In this document: one piece after another, positions 1 to 5,785 of the stretch
Layout: every line of letters starts with the position of its first letter
Numbering within the stretch: position 1 is the first letter of the stretch
Assembly (NCBI GenBank): GCA_030621805.1
Contig: JAUXGY010000132.1
Span: forward strand, 1-5,905
Length of the DNA: 5,905 nucleotides
Source of the DNA: Kiritimatiellales bacterium
GTDB lineage: Bacteria > Verrucomicrobiota > Kiritimatiellia > Kiritimatiellales > Pontiellaceae
Direction: 5' to 3'
Made by a program: the position numbers and the translations under genes
The notes under the pieces: model-generated
Told to the model about the DNA's origin: nothing
Databases searched by the model: none
Seen by the model: only the letters and a program-made list of their open reading frames with translations

Positions 1-827
1 TGTCGTTTGAAGGATATGCCTATTCCTGCTCCTGGATACCAGTGTTCGTGGGGTTTTTCTTTAAAGAAAACGAAGTTCCGATTATTTCGCAGCGAGTACT
101 CAAGGAGCTTGTCCGTGCAGTGGGAGTTGTCTCCGAGGATGACGGCGCGTTCCGAAAGTTTTCCAGTAATGCATTCATATTCCTGCGCCTCATAGTCGTC
201 TGAATGGTCGCTATCGTTGATGAACAAATCAATGGGTTCATTAAACTGTTTCAGCGATGTAATTGAGTCTCCATATAAAATCCGACCATATTTCGCATAA
301 TCTTTGGAGAGTAAGTATCCTGCTTTCGGGTTGATATCGGTTCCGTAGTAGAATCCTTCATGCCCTTCTTCTTTATTCCTTTTCAATGCGGCTGTCAGTA
401 CGCATGAGCCGAGGCCTTTGTCTACCCCGGTTTCAATGATGGTCCTAGGTTTTAGAATTCGTACCAGTGCATACCAACCCAGACGCCGGCCGAAGCGGGC
501 TTGATGATCTGCGATGCATGCCAATGAATTCTTTTTTGTCTCCTTTGAAATATGCATTTGCAGTTCTGAGTCTTCTTCGATTTCTTTGAAATACGTGGTT
601 ACTGTGTCAAATGGAACAGCGGTTATATCTGAGATCAGTGATGCAAGATAGTTCCGGTTGCAATCATCAAGATCGTATGTGTAGTTCGTTATTTCCCTAG
701 ATGTAAAAAGCCACTTGAGCAAGTATCCCAGAGGTTTTCCGTAGTATCCCCATGCCGATTTAGCCCGGTAGGAAAATAGAACCACGCTTCCAATAACAGG
801 AAGTTTTATAATGCTCTCTTTGGTCAT
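1..827 (-). CDS. SAM-dependent methyltransferase, class I (partial, C-terminus beyond left edge)
   Basis: An open frame of 275 codons begins at ATG 827-825 and runs off the left edge without a stop, so the C-terminus is missing. It has a class I SAM-methyltransferase (Rossmann) core. A motif I glycine loop, IETGVDKGLGSCVL, lies at about residues 130-143. TDINP at 163-167 carries the acidic residue expected to hold the SAM ribose. INDSDHSDDYEAQEYE at 203-218 and GDNSH at 232-236 resemble the metal- or substrate-side motifs of the Methyltransf_24/CmcI-like group. About 125 residues precede the core and I do not recognise them; residues 9-20 are mildly hydrophobic but do not form a clear signal peptide. 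The start is supported by AGAAGGA at 835-841. The FkbM gene ends 3 nt upstream, so the two are probably co-translated. I infer methylation of a glycan or glycan precursor; the substrate cannot be told from sequence. Confidence 0.82.
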   Translation of the reverse strand, partial: MTKESIIKLPVIGSVVLFSYRAKSAWGYYGKPLGYLLKWLFTSREITNYTYDLDDCNRNYLASLISDITAVPFDTVTTYFKEIEEDSELQMHISKETKKNSLACIADHQARFGRRLGWYALVRILKPRTIIETGVDKGLGSCVLTAALKRNKEEGHEGFYYGTDINPKAGYLLSKDYAKYGRILYGDSITSLKQFNEPIDLFINDSDHSDDYEAQEYECITGKLSERAVILGDNSHCTDKLLEYSLRNNRNFVFFKEKPHEHWYPGAGIGISFKR

Positions 828-830
828 TTA

Positions 831-1550
831 TTAGTCCTTCTTTGTCTGATGGATAAAGCATAGTTCCTCGCCCGACCGAGAGACTGAAAAAAGATGGTAT
901 CCGGCTGACCGCAAGGACTTCACCGCGTGTTTGGTTTTCCCTGCTCCCATGCCTTTAAAACGGTGGTGAAATTCAATCAGTAGCAAGTCGGGTCGCAGGT
1001 TGCCGGCAAGCAGGTCTTCGATGACGGAGTATTCCGCGCCCTCGATGTCGATTTTAAGCAGGTTGATTCTGTCATGTCCTAACTGATGCATGATACTTTT
1101 AACACGCTTAACTAGGACCTGCATGCTTCCCTCCAGAGTAACCTGAGAGGTGATCATGGAGTGCGAGATGTGGGAAGGATTCCTGGGAATATGGAATTCT
1201 GCGGTGCCGTCATAGTCGGCTAATCCCCATTTATAGTATTTAAACTCCGGAGGAAGCGGTTGCCCCTTTAGCCATTCGATACTTCTGGGTGTAGGGTCGA
1301 AAGCATGCACGGTGCAACTAAACTTCTCGATCAATGCTCGGTCAAATGAAATATCCGTACCAATGCCACCGGAGTAGATAATGCTTTTTGGGGAGACCAT
1401 GTCGTCTGGAATATTCCAGCCCCCATGTTTCGATCCTAGTCGGGTAGAATGAATCGCGATATCCGGATGAAAAAAACAGTCACGACCTCGCAAGGCTTGA
1501 AGAGCTCGTTTTATCCTCTGAAGGGCTCTATAGATTGGAGTATTTTTCAT
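831..1550 (-). CDS. FkbM-family SAM-dependent methyltransferase
   Basis: This is a 239-residue protein of the size usual for single-domain FkbM methyltransferases, which typically O-methylate sugars or polyketides. The SAM-binding glycine region is IYSGGIGTDISFD (residues 58-70). It is followed by HAFDPTP (82-88), with the acidic residue after strand 2, and by the family hallmark LLKIDIEGAEYSVIEDL (164-180). LLLIEFHHRF (189-198) matches the strand and histidine region that follows in the family. There is no signal peptide or membrane segment, so it is probably cytosolic. The frame is open further upstream to 1664, but I chose ATG 1550: it has GGAAG 6 nt upstream, and the longer version would run 137 nt into the glycosyltransferase. 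With this start it overlaps the upstream glycosyltransferase by 23 nt. The acceptor is unknown; a hydroxyl on a glycan residue made by this cluster is an inference. Confidence 0.88.
   Translation of the reverse strand: MKNTPIYRALQRIKRALQALRGRDCFFHPDIAIHSTRLGSKHGGWNIPDDMVSPKSIIYSGGIGTDISFDRALIEKFSCTVHAFDPTPRSIEWLKGQPLPPEFKYYKWGLADYDGTAEFHIPRNPSHISHSMITSQVTLEGSMQVLVKRVKSIMHQLGHDRINLLKIDIEGAEYSVIEDLLAGNLRPDLLLIEFHHRFKGMGAGKTKHAVKSLRSAGYHLFSVSRSGEELCFIHQTKKD
835..841 (-). promoter_or_regulatory. Ribosome-binding site of the left-edge methyltransferase
   Basis: AGAAGGA on the minus strand lies 7 nt upstream of ATG 827 and inside the last codons of the FkbM gene. Two tandem TAA codons (831-833 and 828-830) separate the reading frames. 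The layout fits translational coupling and fixes the start of the downstream gene. Confidence 0.6.
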
Positions 1551-2691
1551 ATAGGACTTCCGTCTGCTTGGCGATTGAACTCCAGTGATAGGATTGTTCC
1601 ACAAGTTGTCGAGCGATTTGTCCCATCTGCTGCTGTTTTTCAGGATGGTCCAATAGCGAGGCAAGGGCGTTTGAAACGGATGTTGAATCGAGTGCTGAAA
1701 TAATGCCGGCTCCAGCTTCCTCCACTTCCGGGAAAAAACAGTTGCTGGATATTACGACAGGTAATCCGCAGGCTAGTGCTTCAAGAATTGCGACACTGAA
1801 CCCTTCGTTGAGGCTGGTAAGAGCAAAGCATTGAGCTCCGTGTAAAGCATCTAGTTTTTCCTCCCCATAGAGCGGTCCGGGAATGACTACATGGGAAGAG
1901 GATTTCATCCCTTTCAATTTTTGTTCAATAAGGGATAACTCTCCATAATCCGGCCCGCCGAGAACCAGATATACGTCCGGATGAGATTGGAAGAAGACCT
2001 CAAACCCGTCAAGTAGATGAAGAATACCTTTCTGGTTATGTAGGCGGCTTAGAAAAAGAATGTAAGGGGATGACAGCAGTTTAGCATGTTTGTTCCGGAA
2101 GGGCATATTTTGAGGCGGAAGCAGTGACTCCGGATAGATACCATTTGCTATGATTTCGGTGGGAGTTCCTAGTTTAAATGCATCGACATACGTTTTTTCA
2201 TCTGAATTCAGAACATGAACAAATGCGGCGCTTTTAAGCATCCTTTTCCAGCCCAGTGCAAACACGACCTTCTTTTGCCATGTAAAGCGTTGCATCTGCC
2301 AGGGGTGCAGCATGGAATGCGGGGTAACGATATAGGTGGCACCAACCTTCCGCGCAATCTGAGAGGCAACTAACAAAATGGGATCCCAGACTCCATGCAG
2401 GTGCACAATGCTTCCGGGGGTAATATGTTTTATTAATAGCTTTCGAACTTTCGTCGGGGCGATTTTTGCTGCTAATCCAGGTTGTCCGGCATCCTCCATG
2501 GTAACTCGGTCGAAGTCTGGAATTTTACTGGTTTCACCAGAATGAATCAGGTTCTCTATTCCCATACGCCCTAAAAGGAATACTTCATGTCCAAGTGCCG
2601 CCTGTGCTGCCGCCAGGTTGATAGGGACGCTGACCAGACCTCCGGCTTCTGGTTTCAGCTCATCTGTTACATGTATAATTTTCATTCGCAT
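1528..2691 (-). CDS. Glycosyltransferase, GT4-type (GT-B fold)
   Basis: This 387-residue protein has the usual length of a GT4 retaining glycosyltransferase, which moves a sugar from a nucleotide donor to a lipid-linked or growing glycan. The N-terminal acceptor domain opens with KIIHVTDELKPEAGGL (4-19) and contains HLHGVWDP (97-104) and TPHSMLHPW (123-131), both typical of exopolysaccharide GT4 enzymes. The donor domain has LSRLHNQKG (214-222), with Arg216 and Lys221 in the phosphate-binding positions. The complete EX7E signature is Glu296 to Glu304 (EGFSVAILE), followed by ALACGLPVV. All expected catalytic features are present. There is no signal peptide; it probably sits at the inner face of the membrane. 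I chose ATG 2691, which begins 1 nt after the stop of the upstream fragment and has GGAA 9 nt upstream. A TTG at 2706 and an ATG at 2685 are alternatives. Donor and acceptor sugars cannot be named. Confidence 0.9.
   Translation of the reverse strand: MRMKIIHVTDELKPEAGGLVSVPINLAAAQAALGHEVFLLGRMGIENLIHSGETSKIPDFDRVTMEDAGQPGLAAKIAPTKVRKLLIKHITPGSIVHLHGVWDPILLVASQIARKVGATYIVTPHSMLHPWQMQRFTWQKKVVFALGWKRMLKSAAFVHVLNSDEKTYVDAFKLGTPTEIIANGIYPESLLPPQNMPFRNKHAKLLSSPYILFLSRLHNQKGILHLLDGFEVFFQSHPDVYLVLGGPDYGELSLIEQKLKGMKSSSHVVIPGPLYGEEKLDALHGAQCFALTSLNEGFSVAILEALACGLPVVISSNCFFPEVEEAGAGIISALDSTSVSNALASLLDHPEKQQQMGQIARQLVEQSYHWSSIAKQTEVLYEKYSNL
1557..1561 (-). promoter_or_regulatory. Ribosome-binding site deciding the FkbM start
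   Basis: GGAAG on the minus strand sits 6 nt before ATG 1550 and inside the 3' end of the glycosyltransferase gene. It favours this start over the longer open frame beginning at 1664. Confidence 0.5.
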
Positions 2692-2700
2692 ACTACGAGA

Positions 2701-2704
2701 TTCC
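2701..2704 (-). promoter_or_regulatory. Weak ribosome-binding site of the GT4 glycosyltransferase
   Basis: GGAA on the minus strand lies 9 nt before ATG 2691 and within the last codons of the upstream fragment. Translation through that fragment may help load ribosomes here, which could explain why the broken frame has stayed open to its end. Confidence 0.35.
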
Positions 2705-2912
2705 AATGGTTTTCTTTATCGGAAAGAGGGTCATTTCAGCACATCGGATAAATGAATATTTACGTTGATTTAATTCGAGCGCACGTTGCCCAAACTCAGA
2801 ACGCAGTTGGGCATTGTTGGCCAGTTGGATGATCTTTTCCGTGAATTGAGTGGGTTCCGTCGATGAAAAAAGAAATCCGTTTGCGCCGTCGAGGATGACC
2901 CCGGCGATGCCT

Positions 2913-3008
2913 TTGAGGTTGACGGCGAGGAACAGTTTCCCGCAGGTCATTTCGTGGGCGAGGGTGTTGGTCATGTGGAAGTGGTCGATTTCCTGACCGA
3001 TGCTCATC
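2913..3008 (-). repeat. Direct repeat copy A (in the glycosyltransferase fragment)
   Basis: By hand alignment, about 82 of 96 bases match copy B at 4446-4541 without gaps. Exact runs include ttgaggttgacggcgagga and catttcgtgggcgagggt (plus strand). The offset is 1533 nt, which is 511 codons, so the copies share orientation and reading frame. Similarity ends abruptly at about 3009 on the side towards the aminotransferase. Confidence 0.85.
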
Positions 3009-3061
3009 GTAGGGTGAGAATATGGGGACGAATCATTGCTGTCTTTGCTTTGATAGCTCAT

Positions 3062-3114
3062 GGGTTTTTTAATTGTATCCTAAAAAGTCCGCGGAACGAG
3101 AGTTATGGTACTAT
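3062..3114. other. 53-nt spacer between the aminotransferase and the glycosyltransferase fragment
   Basis: This is the widest gap in the gene run. It is AT-rich and shows no terminator hairpin with a T-tract and no sequence recognisably related to the missing part of the glycosyltransferase. It contains TACAAT on the minus strand (3072-3077) but no plausible -35 partner. The break point of the duplication or deletion lies here or within the first 55 nt of the fragment. Confidence 0.4.
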
Positions 3115-4233
3115 TCATATGCTCATTTCCAGTAGGATTCTCTGGATGTCATCACCGGTTATGGAATTTCCCATAGGGAGTCCTAGGACCCGGTTGGCAA
3201 CTTTCTTTGTGGTTGGGAGGTTAACGGTGACCTTTTCCATTGCTGACTTATAGGGTTCCATTTGATGGCACCCTGGCCAGAAGTAGCGACGGGCTAAGAT
3301 GTTCTGTTCATGGAGCTTTATCATTAATTCATCGCGTGAAAGCGGGTATTCATCGCCGACTTCTACAACCGCATAGTGCCAGTTGGAAAGTTCGTTGGGG
3401 GCATATTCAATGAGTTTAATTCCGGGGATGTGGGCGAGCCCTTCCTTGTAGGCACAGTAGTTCCGTTTATTGGTTTCCCTGCATGAATCGATTTCGTCCA
3501 TATTGGTTAGACCCATTGCCGCACAGACTTCAGTCATTTTTCCGTTGGTTCCGAGGTGAACAACTTCATCCATCTCTCTGAAACCAAAGTCCTGCATGAG
3601 CCGAATCTTTTCCGCCAGCTCATCGTTATTGGTTGCAATGGCGCCTCCCTCGAAAGAGTTGAAAAACTTGGTGGCATGAAAGCTGAAGACTTCACAGTCA
3701 CCGAAGTTTCCAATCATCTGGCCGTGGTGCGAGCAACCAAAGGCATGGGCGGCATCGAACAGCAACTTTAGTCCATACTTGTCGGCAATCGACTGTAGGG
3801 CTTGGGTGTCACACGGTCGGCTAAATAGATGGACTCCCACGATCCCGGTTGTTTCAGGGGTGATATGGCGTTCGATTTGTGTTGGGTCGATGCAGTATGT
3901 ATCCCTGTCTATATCGCAGAAAACGGGTTTGATTCCCTGCCACTGCAAGGCATGGGCTGTTGCAACAAACGTGAATGAAGGAAGAATGACTTCGCCGGTG
4001 AGATCAAGTGCCCTCGCCGCAATTTCCAGTCCCTTGGTTCCATTGCATGTCGTTATGCAGTGTTTTGTGCCGATGTATTCGGCTAAGCGCTTTTCAAATT
4101 CCAGAACTAGTGTGCCCCGGTTGGTTAGCCACCGGCGGTCGAACATCTCATCAACATAGCGAAGAAATCGTTCGCGGTTCCCTATGTTGGGCGAACCCAC
4201 GTGTAATGTCGGGTGGATTTTGGATTTATCCAT
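3115..4233 (-). CDS. DegT/DnrJ/EryC1/StrS-family nucleotide-sugar aminotransferase (PLP-dependent)
   Basis: This 372-residue protein is full length for the family, which transfers an amino group, usually from glutamate, to a keto-sugar nucleotide. NGTKGLEIA (64-72) fits the PLP-phosphate region. LPSFTFVATAHA (84-95) is a family signature. FDAAHAFG (159-166) carries Asp160, expected to contact the pyridine nitrogen. SFHATKFF (184-191) carries Lys189, the Schiff-base lysine. A C-terminal ARRYFWPGCHQMEPY (314-328) and the opening LHVGSPNIGNRERF resemble, from memory, the VioA/DesI-type subgroup that acts on dTDP-4-keto-6-deoxyglucose to give a 4-amino-4,6-dideoxy sugar; that substrate is an inference. 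The start ATG overlaps the upstream glycosyltransferase stop by 8 nt (ATGGATAA), with GGAG about 10 nt upstream, so the pair is probably translationally coupled. The protein should be cytosolic. Confidence 0.93.
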   Translation of the reverse strand: MDKSKIHPTLHVGSPNIGNRERFLRYVDEMFDRRWLTNRGTLVLEFEKRLAEYIGTKHCITTCNGTKGLEIAARALDLTGEVILPSFTFVATAHALQWQGIKPVFCDIDRDTYCIDPTQIERHITPETTGIVGVHLFSRPCDTQALQSIADKYGLKLLFDAAHAFGCSHHGQMIGNFGDCEVFSFHATKFFNSFEGGAIATNNDELAEKIRLMQDFGFREMDEVVHLGTNGKMTEVCAAMGLTNMDEIDSCRETNKRNYCAYKEGLAHIPGIKLIEYAPNELSNWHYAVVEVGDEYPLSRDELMIKLHEQNILARRYFWPGCHQMEPYKSAMEKVTVNLPTTKKVANRVLGLPMGNSITGDDIQRILLEMSI

Positions 4234-5437
4234 TGTTAATCAGCTCCGCCAGTGTTTCAGCAAGTTGGGTTGAACAGATAGAAGTAGAGCAAATCTTCTT
4301 ACTTAAGCTCAAGGCTTCTGTGGCGAGTTGTGGACGTGTTTTTTGCGATTGGTAGAGGGATCTTATTTTCTCGCCGAATATTGCTGGTTCCTGTGGCGAA
4401 AATAGGAACCCATTTTCCCCGTCTTCAATCACTTCCGTGATCCCCTTGAGGTTGACGGCGAGGATGGGTTTGGCGCAGGCCATTTCGTGGGCGAGGGTAT
4501 CGGTCATATGGAAGTGGTCGGTTTCTTGGCCAATGCGCATCACGAGGCCGATATCGGCGGAGGCGAGTGCGTTGTTGAGATCTGCTTCGGAGGGAAGCCA
4601 GCCGGTAAAGGTCACGCGGTCTGCGATTCCAAGTTTGGATGCCAATTGTTTGAGAGGATCCATTTCAGGGCCGTTTCCGATGAGGAGGTATTTAAGGTGA
4701 GGGAGATCCTCTTTGAGCTCGGCGAGTCGTTGCAGAATCCAGTCGTTGCCTTTGTTGGGGTGGAGTATGCCATGGTGACTAAGCACAATATCGGAGTCGG
4801 AGAAACCAAGTTGGTCGCGCGTGGCTTTCCGTGTCGCCTCATCGACTGGATGGAATTTAGTGTGGTCAACGGGGTTTCGGTAGAGTTGCATGATGGATCG
4901 AGGAATTCCGCGTTCCTCAAGAAACGCCTGAGTATAGAGTACTTTGGTGAAGATCAATGGGAGCTTTCGCCATGCGGCGAAGTCAATTCGTTCGATCCAG
5001 TTGCATAGCCAACGAAGGCGGGGGTGCCCTTCTGTGTAGATGCGGGCGAAGAAGTCCATCACGGTGATGGCCACGTTTTTGCCGTAGAACAAACGTAGGA
5101 TCGGCGCAGTGAGCGGGACGGTTTCATCGTTCCAGATCAGTTTGGTTCCGTTGATGCGGCAGCGGATTCCTATGAGGGGAAGCCAGATGTACCAGAGGAT
5201 GGTTTTGTTGTATTTATCATATGGGTTGGCGCGGTTGTAGCGGTAGGGCAACTCATGTATCCGAAGTAGGGAGCGCAATTTGGAATTTCTGGTTTCAGTG
5301 GTATGCGGGCCATAGAAATGGATTTCTGAATGGGTGGAGAGCTTTTCGATGATTCCGGGTATGGCGTGTCCTCCGCAACAGACCCAACCTTCGAGCCCGT
5401 AACGATGTATAAATGCAATTTTCGTTTTCCGTGCCAT
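4226..5437 (-). CDS. Glycosyltransferase, GT-B fold (GT4-like, atypical donor motif)
   Basis: This 403-residue protein has two-domain GT-B architecture. The N-terminal domain begins KIAFIHRYGLEGWVCCGGHA (6-25), with a glycine pair where acceptor-side loops occur, and includes a hydrophobic stretch ILWYIWLPLIGI (80-91) that may bind the membrane. The donor domain has LSHHGILHPNKG (219-230), with Lys229 in the phosphate-binding position. LLIGNGPEMDPL (251-262) and RVTFTGWLPSEADLNNALASADIGLVM (274-300) are classic GT4 elements. The usual EX7E site is unusual: if the tail MACAKP is aligned to the family's E-x-M-A-C-G-K-P, the second Glu becomes His317, with Glu318 beside it. The C-terminal tail after about residue 380 (KICSTSICSTQ) looks irregular. 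No good ribosome-binding site is seen before ATG 5437, which lies 9 nt after the exonuclease stop. It probably adds a sugar, perhaps the amino sugar from the next gene. Confidence 0.88.
   Translation of the reverse strand: MARKTKIAFIHRYGLEGWVCCGGHAIPGIIEKLSTHSEIHFYGPHTTETRNSKLRSLLRIHELPYRYNRANPYDKYNKTILWYIWLPLIGIRCRINGTKLIWNDETVPLTAPILRLFYGKNVAITVMDFFARIYTEGHPRLRWLCNWIERIDFAAWRKLPLIFTKVLYTQAFLEERGIPRSIMQLYRNPVDHTKFHPVDEATRKATRDQLGFSDSDIVLSHHGILHPNKGNDWILQRLAELKEDLPHLKYLLIGNGPEMDPLKQLASKLGIADRVTFTGWLPSEADLNNALASADIGLVMRIGQETDHFHMTDTLAHEMACAKPILAVNLKGITEVIEDGENGFLFSPQEPAIFGEKIRSLYQSQKTRPQLATEALSLSKKICSTSICSTQLAETLAELINNG
4446..4541 (-). repeat. Direct repeat copy B (in the glycosyltransferase donor domain)
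   Basis: This is the partner of copy A at 2913-3008, about 85% identical by hand alignment, covering roughly residues 299-331 of this glycosyltransferase. Together the two copies bracket the whole aminotransferase gene. Confidence 0.85.
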
Positions 5438-5446
5438 GCTGATTCG

Positions 5447-5785
5447 TTAGACGATTTTTGCATCTTCGAAGTATTTGAAGATTTTGCGACCGAGCCAGGC
5501 ATCGGTGGCGGCGTAGCGTTGCTGGGAGTCGGTGAGGTCTTTGCGGGCCCAGTTGGAGACTTGCTCTCTTTTGGAGATGCGGAAGTCGAAGAGGATGGCG
5601 GTTAGTCCGCGCAGACCCAGATTTTTGATCTGGGCCGTTTTGGCGATGTCGGCGAGCTCGACGAAACCGTCGTGTTCAAATCGGGCGACGGCTTGGAGTT
5701 CGGAAATATCGCGATCAATGGCGACGCCGGCTTTAAGGATGTCGGGGCTTGCCAGAATATCGAGCAGCCCTTGGATGAGGCCGGT
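5447..5785 (-). pseudogene. 3'-5' exonuclease (RNase D-like, DEDDy), 5'-truncated remnant
   Basis: The last 112 residues of a DNA_pol_A_exo1/RNase D-type 3'-5' exonuclease can be read, ending at TAA 5449-5447. The pattern is DILKAGVAIDRDISEL (Exo II region with its aspartates), then FVELADIAKTAQIKNLGLRGL and ISKREQVSNWARKDLT. Last comes YAATDAWLGRKIF, the Tyr-x3-Asp of Exo III. The family is normally around 190-220 residues; the N-terminal half with the Exo I D-x-E site is absent. The frame stays open to 5839, but no ATG, GTG or TTG codon occurs in it, so no start is available. Recognisable similarity fades around 5785. Such enzymes trim RNA or DNA 3' ends and have no obvious link to glycan synthesis, so this is probably the cluster's old neighbour, cut by an insertion or recombination. 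The downstream glycosyltransferase starts 9 nt after its stop. Confidence 0.72.

Larger units (their letters stand above)
2693..3061 (-). pseudogene. Remnant of a glycosyltransferase: C-terminal part of the donor domain only
   Basis: A 122-codon frame has real homology only from about residue 20 onward. From IGQE to NGFLF (45 residues), 35 match residues 302-346 of the glycosyltransferase at 4226-5437. Beyond that, only a loose GT-B C-terminal pattern remains, e.g. the FTEKI and ALEL segments. The acceptor domain, the phosphate-binding loop and the first part of the donor domain are missing, so it cannot be a working GT-B enzyme. The first roughly 19 residues match nothing I can see in the neighbour. 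The normally conserved K-P-I of the donor loop reads K-L-F, consistent with decay. There is no clear ribosome-binding site at either ATG 3061 or ATG 3007. It lies 53 nt after the aminotransferase stop and 1 nt before the GT4 start. It is probably a leftover of duplication or deletion; a short expressed protein cannot be excluded. Confidence 0.78.

Noticed and set aside
1551..1664. Longer FkbM open frame starting at ATG 1664
   Set aside because: It would overlap the glycosyltransferase by 137 nt, the extra residues do not resemble the family, and a ribosome-binding site fits ATG 1550 instead.
2692..2706. TTG start at 2706 for the GT4 glycosyltransferase
   Set aside because: The extra residues MESRS are outside the fold, and the fragment's stop lies within this stretch. 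ATG 2691 has better spacing from GGAA.
3072..3077. TACAAT as a promoter -10 box in the 53-nt spacer
   Set aside because: No credible -35 hexamer lies 16-18 nt upstream, and AT-rich spacers yield such hexamers by chance.
4487..5008. Plus-strand open frame of 173 codons, and the other plus-strand frames opposite the real genes
   Set aside because: They lie antisense to well-supported genes, show no family motif, and arise from codon bias of the opposite strand.
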